Below are positions 18,143 to 27,186 of a stretch of 56,442 nt of DNA, piece after piece. The DNA comes from an uncultured Caulobacterales bacterium (GTDB lineage Bacteria; Pseudomonadota; Alphaproteobacteria; Caulobacterales; Caulobacteraceae): NCBI GenBank assembly GCA_903837135.1, contig CAILTK010000070.1, positions 1 through 56,442 on the forward strand. Reading direction: 5' to 3'. The position numbers and the translations under genes were made by a program. Positions within the stretch are counted from its first letter, which is position 1; the number at the start of each line of letters is the position of its first letter. Under the pieces are notes generated by a model, which saw only the letters and a program-made list of their open reading frames with translations, ran no database searches and was not told the origin of the DNA.

Positions 18143-18723
18143 CGCCCCAGCATGGCCCGGACGCGATGACGAAGATAAGGCGTCACCTCCGCCTCGAACC
18201 ACGGATTTCGCTTCAGCCAGCCGGTGTTGCGCCAGGACGGATGCGGCAGCGCCAGATAGTTCGGCAGATGGCGGCGCCAGGCGGCCACGGTCTCGGCCAC
18301 GCTGGCGCCGGCGTCGGCCCCGAGCGCCCAGCGCTGGGCGTAGCCGCCGACCAGCAGCGTCAGCTCGATGTGGGGGAGAAGCGGCAGCAGGCGCGGCCGC
18401 CACAGGGGGGCGCAGCGCGGCGGCGGCGGATAGTCGCCGCCCTTGGGGTTCGTGCCCGGAAAGCAGAACCCCATCGCCGCCACGCCGAAGGCGGGATGAC
18501 CGTAGAAGGTGGCGCGGTCGACGCCGAGCCAGTCGCGGAGGCGGTCGCCGGACGGATCGTCGAAGGGCAGGCCGCTCTCGTGCACGCGCCGGCCGGGCGC
18601 CTGGCCGCAGATCAAGAGCCGCGTCTCCGCGGTCACCCGCACCACCGGTCGGGGCGTGTGCGCCAAATCCGCCGCGCAGGCCCGGCAGGCGCGGATCTCG
18701 TCGAGCAGGATGTCCAAGGCCAC
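18139..18723 (-). CDS. Uracil-DNA glycosylase superfamily protein
   Basis: 194 residues. Two motifs fit the family 4/5-like UDG superfamily: motif 1 LLICGQAPGRRVHESG (GQAPG at 40-44) and the C-terminal motif LPHPSWRNTGWL (His161). The first binds the base and activates water; the second is the DNA-intercalating loop. An N-terminal CRAC (Cys13, Cys16) recalls the iron-sulphur ligands of family 4, but I do not see a full four-Cys set. The likely role is base-excision repair, unless it has diverged. It is coupled to the hydrolase downstream for no obvious functional reason. Confidence 0.82.
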   Translation of the reverse strand: MALDILLDEIRACRACAADLAHTPRPVVRVTAETRLLICGQAPGRRVHESGLPFDDPSGDRLRDWLGVDRATFYGHPAFGVAAMGFCFPGTNPKGGDYPPPPRCAPLWRPRLLPLLPHIELTLLVGGYAQRWALGADAGASVAETVAAWRRHLPNYLALPHPSWRNTGWLKRNPWFEAEVTPYLRHRVRAMLGR

Positions 18724-19012
18724 TCGCGCTAGGTGGGACGTCGGCGGCGGGAAAGCGAGCCCTGGGCCCGCGGCGGGACAAGCGCCCGGGCGCGCCGGTC
18801 AGCGCCAAACCACTCTCCATAAGATTGCATCCTGCGCAAGGACCGCGAACGGAGCCGAACGGGGGCGCACTCGTTAGACGACGGAGATTTCGCCTCCTTT
18901 CACCCTTAAAAGTAGATTGACGGGGCGCCGCTTCAGCCGCAAGCTCGACCGTGGACACGCAAGGCGTCGCGCGGCGGTTGCGCGCCGGGCGCAGCGGGGA
19001 GGCAGCTGAGCC
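18724..19012. other. Intergenic gap before the membrane-protein/DNase II-like pair
   Basis: This 289-base divergent gap becomes AT-richer at 18890-18925 (CCCTTAAAAGTAGATTGACG). It should hold promoters for both directions. I see no tRNA, terminator or clear operator in it. Confidence 0.5.
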
Positions 19013-19825
19013 ATGGGAACGCCGATCGCGCCGACGGTGGCGCGCAGACCGCGAAACTGGATCTGGGCGGCGCTGCCGATCGTGCTGCTGGCGGTCGGCT
19101 TTTTCGTCGCCCCGGCCCTCGCGCCACAGGGCCGAGCCTGGACCTTCGTGCTGGCCATGGGCGTTCTGGCCGCGGAATTCGTCGTCATCGGCCAGCTGGT
19201 GAACGGCCGCATCAGCGGCGCCTTCATCGACAACCGCAACCTGCTGAGCCTGTCCAAGCTCCAGGCCGGGGCGTGGACCGTCGTCGTTCTGGCCGCCTTC
19301 GCCACCGCCGCCGCCTACAACGTCGCCGCCGGCAAGGTGGATTACAGCCTCTTGAACGTGCTGAGAGTCCAGATCCCCAGCGAACTGTTGCTGGCGATGG
19401 GCATCTCCGCCACCTCGCTCGTGGCGGCGCCGAGCCTGCTCAGCATCAAGTCCAATGAGCAACCGGTGGAACACGCGGCGCTGGGGGCCGCAAACCGGAC
19501 CGGACGACCGGTGGTTCCCAACGGCAAGCTTCTGACCCGCCCAGGCCCGGAGGACGCCGCCTGGGAGGACCTGGTGACGGGCGAGGAGCTCGGCAACGCC
19601 GGCACGCCGGACCTCGCCAAGATCCAGCAGGGCCTGATCACCCTGATCCTGCTCGGCGCCTACGCCGGCTATGTGTTCCAGTTCTTCGCGACGACGCCCG
19701 GCGCCGTCACCGCACTGCCGACGATCGACAAGTCCTTCGTCTGGCTGATGGGGATCAGCCACGCCTCCTACCTGGCGAACAAGGCCGCGCCCCATAGCAG
19801 CAGCAAGCCGGACCCGGCGCGATGA
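19013..19825 (+). CDS. Integral membrane protein of unknown function, coupled to a DNase II-like gene
   Basis: 270 residues with about five hydrophobic helices: 17-37, 42-62, 84-102, 118-138 and, after a ~70-residue soluble loop, 198-220. A distinctive segment, DNRNLLSLSKLQAGAWTVVV, precedes helix 3, and WLMGISHASYLANK lies near the C-terminus. I recognise the pattern as a recurring bacterial membrane family but know no function. GGGAGG lies ten bases before the ATG. Its TGA overlaps the next ATG (ATGA), implying coupled synthesis of the two products, perhaps as an envelope complex. Confidence 0.8.
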   Translation: MGTPIAPTVARRPRNWIWAALPIVLLAVGFFVAPALAPQGRAWTFVLAMGVLAAEFVVIGQLVNGRISGAFIDNRNLLSLSKLQAGAWTVVVLAAFATAAAYNVAAGKVDYSLLNVLRVQIPSELLLAMGISATSLVAAPSLLSIKSNEQPVEHAALGAANRTGRPVVPNGKLLTRPGPEDAAWEDLVTGEELGNAGTPDLAKIQQGLITLILLGAYAGYVFQFFATTPGAVTALPTIDKSFVWLMGISHASYLANKAAPHSSSKPDPAR

Positions 19826-21174
19826 CGGACTCCACGCCCGATCCCGCGCCCGAGGAGACAAGCGTCGAGCCGAACGCGCAGGTCGTCCATCCGCGGGCGC
19901 CGCGGAAGACCCTTCCGCGCGCGGCCCAGGTCGCCTGGCCGCTCGCGGCCATCGGCGCGATCTCGGTGCTGGCCAGCCAGCAGGGCGCGCCACCGCCGAC
20001 GACGGCTACGGCGCCGGCCCCGGTGGTGGCGCAGCAGGAGGTCCAGTGGTGGGCCGCGTTCAAGCTGAACGCCACCGTCTTCCCGACCGCCCCCTCCGAC
20101 CCGGGCCGAAGTTGCCCGTTCGGCGGCGACAAGCAGGCCTACAAGGCCAGCCTGCAGTACGCCTTCGCCACCAGCCAGGACCCGGTGATCAAGGCGGGCC
20201 AGAATCTGATCGGCGTCGGGCCGGACGATCCGTTGGGGGCCACCTACGCCCGGATGTACAACGGCGCTTTTCACTACGTGGTTTGGAACGATCAGTTCAA
20301 AGGCGCGATCAAGGCCGGCGGCTGCACCGGGGAATGCGGCAGCCCCTGGGGGCATTCCAAGGGCATGATGGCCTGGAACGACGCCGGCGAGGGCATGGTG
20401 CTGCAGGTCACCACGCCGGGCTGGCCCCGCGCGGGCGGCGCCCAGCACCCCGCGACCGACGGCGTGGGCGACACCCTGGGCTGCATCCAGGGCGACGACG
20501 ACATCGAATTCAGCCAGGACTTCTTCGCGCTGAAGCTGACCAAGGACGACGTGGTCCAGGTGCTGCACGCCCTGGCCAATTCGAGCGTCGTCACCGATCC
20601 CGCCAATCCGCAGCTGGTCAGCAACGGGGGGCCGGACGACATCCGCGCCCTGGTCCAGACCCTGGGCGTCAAGTCGCAAAGCCAGAGTCCGATCAACACC
20701 GTGCTGTCGAGCGGGGTGCGGCTGATCTCCAAGCCCTCGGCGCTGCACTATCCGCCCTGGCAGCTCGTGTCGGCCGAGCTCGGCGGCGTGCCGCTCAAGG
20801 TCGCCAACTGGTGGACCGAGCCGGCGATTCCATCGACCGACGCGGGGACCAAGATCGGCTGTCCGGCGCCAAGTCTTCCCACGCCCGGCGCCGTCGTCAA
20901 CGTGACCTTCGGCCAGTGGGACGGCAAGCGCATGGGCCTGCAGGGCGGCGGCGGGCCCCTCGGCGGCAACCACGGAAAGATCGGCGTCTCCAGCGACGGC
21001 GTGCACAGCTATGCGATCTTCGGCGACATGAACCAGCAGGGCTCGCTCGGCCCGGACAGATGCAACAGCAGCCAGAACGGCCGCGGCGGCATGTTCTTCG
21101 TCGTCGACAACGCCCAGCTGGCGGCCAGCGTGAGCCAGCTGCTCACCGATCCCAGCACGCCCAACCCGACCTGA
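19822..21174 (+). CDS. DNase II-like protein (phospholipase D superfamily, two HxK motifs), membrane-anchored or secreted
   Basis: 450 residues. A Pro-rich tail and a hydrophobic anchor or signal (about 36-52) are followed by a Pro/Thr/Ala linker. The large domain matches deoxyribonuclease II in order: YVVWNDQ (153-158, like the YNDQ of DNase II), WGHSKGMMAWND (HSK 178-180) with VTTPGWP, and a second GNHGKIGVSSD (HGK 384-386) followed by IFGDMNQQG. DNase II is an acid, metal-independent endonuclease whose two His act as in phospholipase D. This is a family call by motif and not a proof of activity. It is translationally coupled to the membrane protein upstream. Confidence 0.8.
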   Translation: MTDSTPDPAPEETSVEPNAQVVHPRAPRKTLPRAAQVAWPLAAIGAISVLASQQGAPPPTTATAPAPVVAQQEVQWWAAFKLNATVFPTAPSDPGRSCPFGGDKQAYKASLQYAFATSQDPVIKAGQNLIGVGPDDPLGATYARMYNGAFHYVVWNDQFKGAIKAGGCTGECGSPWGHSKGMMAWNDAGEGMVLQVTTPGWPRAGGAQHPATDGVGDTLGCIQGDDDIEFSQDFFALKLTKDDVVQVLHALANSSVVTDPANPQLVSNGGPDDIRALVQTLGVKSQSQSPINTVLSSGVRLISKPSALHYPPWQLVSAELGGVPLKVANWWTEPAIPSTDAGTKIGCPAPSLPTPGAVVNVTFGQWDGKRMGLQGGGGPLGGNHGKIGVSSDGVHSYAIFGDMNQQGSLGPDRCNSSQNGRGGMFFVVDNAQLAASVSQLLTDPSTPNPT

Positions 21175-21239
21175 CGGCGGCGGGAGAGAAGCGGCGCTAC
21201 GCCGAACCCGGTCCCGTCATTTTTCCGGCGAGGCGCCCC

Positions 21240-21479
21240 CTACAGCGCCCGCAGGCGATAAACGCCCTTGATCGGTTCGGCCGGATCGACCGGCTTGTTG
21301 TGGCGCAGGATGACGATCGCGCCGGCCCGCGCCAGACCGACCGCCGCCGCCTTGACCTGGGGCAGCACGCGCCGCCATCGCTCCAGATCGATGGCCTTGG
21401 CCACCTGATCGGGCGAGACGCTCTTTCCGGCCGGAACGGCCGCGACCGCCTCGAGAATGGCGTCCTCCACTGAGGCCAT
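21240..21479 (-). CDS. DUF3253 family protein
   Basis: 79 residues resembling DUF3253 along its length: AGKSVSPDQVAKAI, WRRVLPQVKAAAVGLARAGAIVI and KPVDPAEPIKGVYRLR. The fold looks like a small winged helix, but no function is established. The start at 21479 has a strong GGGGAGGGTGG just upstream, which decides against the longer upstream reading. It stands alone, convergent with the DNase II-like gene. Confidence 0.8.
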   Translation of the reverse strand: MASVEDAILEAVAAVPAGKSVSPDQVAKAIDLERWRRVLPQVKAAAVGLARAGAIVILRHNKPVDPAEPIKGVYRLRAL

Positions 21480-21632
21480 TCCACCCTCCCCGTACTGATT
21501 ACTCAGGCGCCGGACCCGGCGTGCGGCCGCACCGGCCATGGCGCGGTTCCTACCGCTGTCAGGACCCCCGTGCACATTAATTTTGACACGGGTGTCTCCA
21601 GTTGGACCTGAGCCGCACAGGTCCCGGCGCCC

Positions 21633-22781
21633 TCATCCGCCGCGCTTCATGGTCTCGCGGGCGATCACCAGCTTCTGGATTTCCGACGAGCCCTCGTAGA
21701 TGCGGAAGATCCGCACGTCGCGGTAGAGCCGCTCGATCCCATAGTCGGCCACATAACCGGCGCCGCCGAAGATCTGCACCGCCCGGTCGGCGACCCGGCC
21801 GACCATCTCCGAGGCGAACAGCTTGGAGGACGACGCCTCGAGCGTGACGTTCTCGCCGGCGTCGCGCCGGCGGGCGGTCTCCAGCACCAGGGCGCGGGCC
21901 GCGAGGGCTTCGGTCTTGGAATCGGCCAGCATGGCCTGGATCATCTGAAAGCTCGCGATCGCCTGACCGAACTGCTTGCGCTCGCCGGCGTAGGCGACAC
22001 AGTCGCGGATCAGCCGTTCGGCGACGCCGACACAGACGGCGGCGATGTGCAGCCGGCCGCGGTCGAGCACCTGCATGGCCACCTTGAAGCCCTCGCCTTC
22101 CGCGCCGAGCCGGTTCTCCTCCGGCACGCGGACGCCCTCGAAGATCACGTCGTGGATGTGCGCGCCCTGCTGGCCCATCTTCTTCTCGGCCTTGCCGACG
22201 GTGATCCCCGCGAGGTCGCGCGGCACCAGGAAGGCCGAAACTCCCGCCGCGCCCTTCCTGTCCGGATCGGTGCGGGCCATGACCGTGAACAGCGAGGCCC
22301 GGCCGGCGTTGGTGATGTAGCGCTTGGCGCCGTCGAGGACGTAGTGGTCGCCCTCCTTTCGGGCCCGGGTCTGCACCGCCGCGGAGTCCGACCCTGCTTC
22401 CGGCTCGGTCAGGGCGAAAGAGGTGACGGTCTCGCCCGAGGCGATGCCGGGAAGCCATCTGGCCTTCTGGGCCTCGGTGCCGAACATCACCAGGCCCTGG
22501 CTGCCGATGCCGACATTGGTGCCGAAGGCCGAACGGAAGGCGGGCGAGGCGTGGCCGATCTCCATCGCCACCAGGGCCTCGTCCTCCATGCTGAGACCCA
22601 GGCCGCCGTATTCCTCGGGGATCGACAGGCCGAACAGGCCGAGCGCCTTCATCTCCGCCAGCACCGCCTCGGGGATGGCGTCCTTTTCCGACACCTCCGC
22701 CTCGATCGGCCGGAGCCGCTCGGCCACGAAGCGGGCCAGGGCGTCGAGCAGCTGGGTGCGGGTGTCGAGATCGAGAGGCAT
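21633..22781 (-). CDS. Acyl-CoA dehydrogenase
   Basis: 382 residues, normal for the family. Landmarks are the N-terminal helical domain (PEEYGGLGLS), the FAD/substrate motif FALTEPEAGSDSAA, RKQFGQAIASFQMIQ and the C-terminal RIYEGSSEIQ, whose Glu is the usual catalytic base. It dehydrogenates acyl-CoA to 2-enoyl-CoA and passes electrons to ETF. The start at 22781 (MPLDLDTRTQ) has AGGAAAG upstream. It is divergent from a thioesterase gene, suggesting related acyl-CoA metabolism. Chain length cannot be assigned. Confidence 0.94.
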   Translation of the reverse strand: MPLDLDTRTQLLDALARFVAERLRPIEAEVSEKDAIPEAVLAEMKALGLFGLSIPEEYGGLGLSMEDEALVAMEIGHASPAFRSAFGTNVGIGSQGLVMFGTEAQKARWLPGIASGETVTSFALTEPEAGSDSAAVQTRARKEGDHYVLDGAKRYITNAGRASLFTVMARTDPDRKGAAGVSAFLVPRDLAGITVGKAEKKMGQQGAHIHDVIFEGVRVPEENRLGAEGEGFKVAMQVLDRGRLHIAAVCVGVAERLIRDCVAYAGERKQFGQAIASFQMIQAMLADSKTEALAARALVLETARRRDAGENVTLEASSSKLFASEMVGRVADRAVQIFGGAGYVADYGIERLYRDVRIFRIYEGSSEIQKLVIARETMKRGG

Positions 22782-22852
22782 GGCGCTGGCTTTCCTATCC
22801 GTCCGCGTTATGTGTCGCCAAGCTTCAGGACGCAACGCGGGTAGGCTTTGGA

Positions 22853-23323
22853 ATGGACGGCGGCGACGAACTGACGGGGCGCGGACCGCGGCAGGAGACC
22901 GAGGGCGAGTGGGCCGGCTGGTGGATCTGGCGCGGGACCGACGCCTATGAGGACCTGACCGGGCCGTTCTTCTTCCGCGAAGAGCCGGACGGCAGGGTGC
23001 GCTGCGCCTTCCGGGTCGAACGCAAGCACCTCAACGGCGGCGGCGCCCTGCACGGCGGGGCGATGATGACCTTCGCCGACTTCTGCCTGTTCGCCATCTC
23101 CCATCCCGTGCGCAGGGCGAACGGCGACACCGACCATCACGTCACCGTCTCGCTGAACGGCGAGTTCGTCGGCCCCGCGCTCGAGGGCGAGCTCGTCGAG
23201 GCCGTCGGCGAGGTGGTCCGCGCCGGCGGCTCCCTCACCTTCATCCGCGCCTTGATGCAGACCTCGGGCAAGCCGGTGATGAGCTTCTCCGGCGTGGTGA
23301 AGCGGGTGAAGTCGCGCGGCTGA
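22853..23323 (+). CDS. PaaI-family hot-dog thioesterase
   Basis: 156 residues. The hot-dog signature HLNGGGALHGGAMMTFAD (about 59-76) holds the conserved HGG and the catalytic Asp of PaaI-type acyl-CoA thioesterases. VTVSLNGEFVGPALEGELVEA is the central helix/strand region. It probably hydrolyses an acyl- or aryl-CoA. The N-terminal 30 residues are Trp/Gly-rich and unusual. It is divergent from the acyl-CoA dehydrogenase with 71 bases between. Confidence 0.86.
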   Translation: MDGGDELTGRGPRQETEGEWAGWWIWRGTDAYEDLTGPFFFREEPDGRVRCAFRVERKHLNGGGALHGGAMMTFADFCLFAISHPVRRANGDTDHHVTVSLNGEFVGPALEGELVEAVGEVVRAGGSLTFIRALMQTSGKPVMSFSGVVKRVKSRG

Positions 23324-23350
23324 CGCCTTCCGACGCCGGTGTCGAGTCGA

Positions 23351-23496
23351 GGTTAAGCGCGGAGATCGCGGAGCCAAGACGCGGAGCCAAGACGCGGAGC
23401 GCGCGGAGGCGCCGAAGCCTCTCGCGCCGCAATCGCCGACCGTCCCCTCCTCTGCGACCTCCGCGTTTATTCGCTCCGCGATCTCTGCGTTAAACC
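23351..23496. repeat. Long inverted repeat with internal tandem repeat (CGCGGAG family)
   Basis: The left arm GGTTAAGCGCGGAGATCGCG (23351-) pairs with the right arm CGCGATCTCTGCGTTAAACC (ending 23496). Between the arms GAGCCAAGACGCG is repeated in tandem at 23371-23396. The family also appears at 4361-4389 and 27773-27814. It separates the thioesterase from the FAD monooxygenase. Confidence 0.7.
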
Positions 23497-23525
23497 TCTC
23501 CGGCAGATCCGGGAGGAGCCCAGCA

Positions 23526-24746
23526 ATGCCTGAGCCGATCAGAGTGCAGTGCTGCATCGCCGGCGGCGGGCCGGCCGGCATGATGCTGGGCTATCTCATG
23601 GCCCGGGCCGGGGTGAAGACCCTGGTGCTGGAGAAGCACGCGGACTTCCTGCGCGACTTTCGCGGCGACACCGTCCACCCTTCGACCCTGCAGGCCATGG
23701 CCGACCTCGGCCTGATCGACGCCTTCCTGAAGCGGCCGCACAGCGCGCTGCACCGCATCGGCGTCGAGATCGACGGCGAGCGGCTGGAGGTGGTGAACTT
23801 CGATCATCTCCCGGTGGACTACCGATTCGTCGCGTTCATGCCGCAGTGGGAGTTCCTGAACTTCCTGGCCGAAGAGGGCCGCAAGCTGCCCGCCCTGACG
23901 GTGCGGATGCAGGCGCAGGCGACCGGCCTGATCGAAGCGGACGGCCGCTGTGTCGGCCTGGCGGCTCGGACGCCGGAGGGCGCGATCGAAATTCACGCCG
24001 ACCTTGTGGTGGGCGCCGACGGTCGCGGTTCGATCCTGCGCGACCAGGCCGGGCTGAAGGTCCAGACTCTCGGCGCCCCGATCGACGTGCTGTGGTTCCG
24101 GCTGTCGCGCGATCCGAAGGACGAGGACCAGCTGCTCGGCCGGGTCAACCACGGCTATTTCATCATCACCATCGACCGCGGCGATTATTGGCAGTGCGCC
24201 TTCGTCATCCCCAAGGGCGGCCTGGAGGCGGTGCGCGCCGAAGGGATCGAGGCCTTCCGCCGGAAGGTGGCCGACGCCGCCCCCTTCCTCGAAGGCAAGA
24301 CGGCCGAGCTCCGGAGCTTCGACGATCTGAAACCGCTCACCGTGACGGTCGACCGGCTCGAGCGCTGGTCGAAGCCCGGCCTGCTGTTCATCGGCGACGC
24401 GGCGCACGCCATGTCGCCGATCGGCGGTGTCGGCATAAACCTGGCGATCCAGGACGCCATCGCCGCGGCCAACCGCCTGGCCGAACCGCTCGCCGCCGGA
24501 CGGCCGCTCGGCGACCATGACCTCGATGCGGTCCGCCGCCGCCGCCTGCCGGCGACCCGGATCATCCAGGGCTTTCAGGTGCTGGCCCAGGACCGGCTGT
24601 TCAAGCCGGGGCTCGAGGACGGGCGGGCCAAGATCGATCCCGCGCCGATCCGGCTGATCGCCCACCTGCCCCTGCTCGGCCGGCTGGCCGCACGGATGAT
24701 CGGCCTCGGTGTGCGGCTCGAGCGCGTGAAAAGCCCAGGTGGGTGA
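23526..24746 (+). CDS. FAD-dependent monooxygenase (UbiH/PHBH-like)
   Basis: 406 residues with all three group-A flavin monooxygenase fingerprints: GGGPAG at 13-18 with Glu36 (dinucleotide binding), GADGRGS at 163-169 (the DG motif) and GDAAHAMSP at 290-298 (the GD motif). Such enzymes hydroxylate aromatic or similar substrates with NAD(P)H and oxygen. The C-terminal 60 residues are Leu/Arg-rich, perhaps membrane-associating. GGGAGG lies upstream of the ATG. The substrate is unknown. Confidence 0.9.
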   Translation: MPEPIRVQCCIAGGGPAGMMLGYLMARAGVKTLVLEKHADFLRDFRGDTVHPSTLQAMADLGLIDAFLKRPHSALHRIGVEIDGERLEVVNFDHLPVDYRFVAFMPQWEFLNFLAEEGRKLPALTVRMQAQATGLIEADGRCVGLAARTPEGAIEIHADLVVGADGRGSILRDQAGLKVQTLGAPIDVLWFRLSRDPKDEDQLLGRVNHGYFIITIDRGDYWQCAFVIPKGGLEAVRAEGIEAFRRKVADAAPFLEGKTAELRSFDDLKPLTVTVDRLERWSKPGLLFIGDAAHAMSPIGGVGINLAIQDAIAAANRLAEPLAAGRPLGDHDLDAVRRRRLPATRIIQGFQVLAQDRLFKPGLEDGRAKIDPAPIRLIAHLPLLGRLAARMIGLGVRLERVKSPGG

Positions 24747-24864
24747 GAATTCTTGATGTCGCCCGGAAGGTCCCGCGCTCCCCACCGCGCATTGGGTCCC
24801 GGACGACTTGAGGTGGGGCGCTGTCCGATCACCGGAATCGTTTCCACCGGCGCATCGGCGGTCG

Positions 24865-27186
24865 CTACCACCTGGTCTTCAGTTCGGAGATCACCACCGT
24901 GGTGTCGGACAGGCTCCAGGGCATGACGTCGGCGGGCTTGGGCGGCGGCGACATGCCGGCGGGCCAGCCGTCCTTGATCTCCGCGTACTTGAGGTCGAGC
25001 TCGCCCGGCGCCGTGGGGATGAAACGCAGGGTCACCCCGTCGCCGGACGCGGACCAGCGCACATAGGCCGCCGTCCCCGCCTTGCCGAGCAGGGGGGCGG
25101 GTTTGCCGTCGAGGGTGAAGTCGTGCACCGGCGCCGTCGACGTCAGCGTCATGCGCAGCTCCCGCCCGCCGGCCTGCGGCGTGATGTGCACCACCACCGC
25201 CTCCCCGTCGCGGCTCGAGGTGAACACCGGCGTGGGCTCGTTCGCCCGGGGCGCCGGCGTGAGCCAGACGCGGGTGTTCAGCGCCGGGATCTCCTGGCGG
25301 ACCGGCGTCAGCGCCGGCGCGCCGAGGGCCGAGGCCGACCAGGCGTCGAGATGGTCGAGCCCCGAGGCCTTCCAGGTCTTTCCGGCGGCGCTGTCCTGCA
25401 GGTAGAAGGCCTGCACCGCACGCGGGGTGCGCGCGCTCCACGGATCGCGCCCGGCGGCGTAGGCCAGGACGCCGACGCCCAACGCCGCGATGGCCAGGGC
25501 GGCGATCTGCGCCTTCCAGCCGCCGCGTCCCCACCCCGCCAGCAGCGGGAACAGGGCGGGGATGGCGAGCAGGGCGAACAAGGCCAACAGCTCCGGAGCC
25601 ATCTCGCCCACCGCGGTGAAGGTCTGGTCGGCGAAGTGGGCGAGGTGGGCGACGGTGATCAGGCCGATCGCCCCGGCGCACGCCACGCCCGCCTTGTCCT
25701 CGAACCGGCCGCCGCGCCAGGCGATCGCCGCCATCGCCAGGGCGGCGGCCAGGAGCGGCCAGGCGGTGAGCATGGCCATGGGGGCGAAACGGATCTGCAG
25801 GAACAGGCTCAAGAGGGCCAGCACCAGGAAGGATCCGGCCCAGCCGCTCCAGCGGGTCTCTTTAAGCCCGACCAGCAGGGTCCAGGCTCTGCCCGGCTGC
25901 ACCGGCCCGGTCAGAAGCAGGCCGCCGCCCACGGTCAGCAGGACGAAGCCGGTGAAGAACAGCGGATACTCGGCCAGGAAGGCGCGGTGGCGCACGAAGT
26001 CGCCGAGACCGGCCAGCTGGCTCGCCGCCCACAGGATGGCGGCGAGGACGATCGTCACCAGGATGGTCCCGAGCGCGCCCCAGGCCATGGCGCCCGGCCT
26101 GAGCGGCCGCTCGCCGTCGAGCCTCTGTCCGCGCCAGGCGGCGGCCCCGGCGATGGCCAGCGACAGGATCAGGATGAGCCAGCCGCCGAGCACCGCCGGA
26201 TAGGCGATCAGGCCGTGGCCCAGCAGGTCCGAATAGGCGGCGTCGGCGCCCGGCTTGGGCAGGGCCTCGGCGTCGGCCATCGCCCGGACGACCGACAGGG
26301 CCTGGTCGCCCATGTGCTGCAGCGCGCCCTGGTCGAGCGCGGCGGGGGTGGAGGATGGCGAGTGGTAGTCGAACTCCTCGCCGATGAAGGCGAAGTTGAA
26401 GCCCGGCAGGCCCTTGGCCCGCGACACCGTGAAGTCGGTGTCGTTGGGCATGTACTTGTAGATCTCGCTGGTCAGGGAGTTGGCGTTGCTGTCGCCCACC
26501 GCGCGCCCGAACAGGGCGATGTGACCGCCGTCGCGCTCGCCGGTCTGGAACATGTTGACCCGGCCGCCGCCGCCGCGCGCCTCGAGGTTCACCACCTCGC
26601 CGATGTGGGGCAGCAGCGGGTCGCTGGAGGTGAAGAAGGCGCGGGCGCCGAGCAGGCCCGCCTCCTCGCCGTCGGTGATCAGCACCACCACGTCGCGCTT
26701 GTGCGGCCCGGCGGCCTTGAGGGCGCGCACCACTTCCAGGGCCGAGACCACGCCCGCCGCGTCGTCGGCCGCTCCAGGCGAGCCGGGCACGCTGTCGGAA
26801 TGCGCCATCAAGGCCACCGCCGGCAGGCTGGAATCGGTTCCCTTCAGCACGCCGACCAGGTTCTCCACCCGGGCGCCGAGGGCGAAGCCGGACTTGGCCC
26901 AGCGGGGCGTCTCCACCGCTTCGCCGGTGGCCGTGCGCGGCTGCAGGCCGAGCGCCTGCATCCGCTGCATCAGATAGCTGCGCACCAGCCCGGCCTCGGC
27001 CGAGCCGATCGGGTGGGGTTTGGCCGCCATGGCGCGATCGTCGATCATCGCCCGGCCGGCGGAGAACGCCGTCGGGGGCGCGTCCGTCGGCTGCGGCCGC
27101 GGCGTGCGCGCGGCGCCCCAGGCCAGAAGGGCGCCGATCACCAGCGCCGTCAGCAGCGCCGGGATGCGCCAATCGCCTATCTTCAT
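24865..27186 (-). CDS. M28-family zinc aminopeptidase with C-terminal multi-pass membrane domain
   Basis: 773 residues. An N-terminal signal anchor (8-24) precedes an M28 peptidase domain. Probable zinc ligands are His129 (MAHSDSVPG), Asp141/142 (GAADDAAG), Glu174/175 (TDGEEAGLLGA), Glu202 (NLEARG) and His275 (DYHSPSST). About eight membrane helices follow from ~310 to 590, then a C-terminal periplasmic beta domain. This architecture resembles the yeast Pff1/ERMP1 group. It probably trims peptides in the periplasm. It is preceded by a ~130-base gap shared with a divergent small secreted protein. Confidence 0.88.
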   Translation of the reverse strand: MKIGDWRIPALLTALVIGALLAWGAARTPRPQPTDAPPTAFSAGRAMIDDRAMAAKPHPIGSAEAGLVRSYLMQRMQALGLQPRTATGEAVETPRWAKSGFALGARVENLVGVLKGTDSSLPAVALMAHSDSVPGSPGAADDAAGVVSALEVVRALKAAGPHKRDVVVLITDGEEAGLLGARAFFTSSDPLLPHIGEVVNLEARGGGGRVNMFQTGERDGGHIALFGRAVGDSNANSLTSEIYKYMPNDTDFTVSRAKGLPGFNFAFIGEEFDYHSPSSTPAALDQGALQHMGDQALSVVRAMADAEALPKPGADAAYSDLLGHGLIAYPAVLGGWLILILSLAIAGAAAWRGQRLDGERPLRPGAMAWGALGTILVTIVLAAILWAASQLAGLGDFVRHRAFLAEYPLFFTGFVLLTVGGGLLLTGPVQPGRAWTLLVGLKETRWSGWAGSFLVLALLSLFLQIRFAPMAMLTAWPLLAAALAMAAIAWRGGRFEDKAGVACAGAIGLITVAHLAHFADQTFTAVGEMAPELLALFALLAIPALFPLLAGWGRGGWKAQIAALAIAALGVGVLAYAAGRDPWSARTPRAVQAFYLQDSAAGKTWKASGLDHLDAWSASALGAPALTPVRQEIPALNTRVWLTPAPRANEPTPVFTSSRDGEAVVVHITPQAGGRELRMTLTSTAPVHDFTLDGKPAPLLGKAGTAAYVRWSASGDGVTLRFIPTAPGELDLKYAEIKDGWPAGMSPPPKPADVMPWSLSDTTVVISELKTRW

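Noticed and set aside
18143-19993. In-frame N-terminal extension of the lipase-like hydrolase to 947 residues
   Set aside because: The extension would cover the UDG-family gene and the divergent membrane protein gene in other frames. A signal peptide at 18142 marks the true start.
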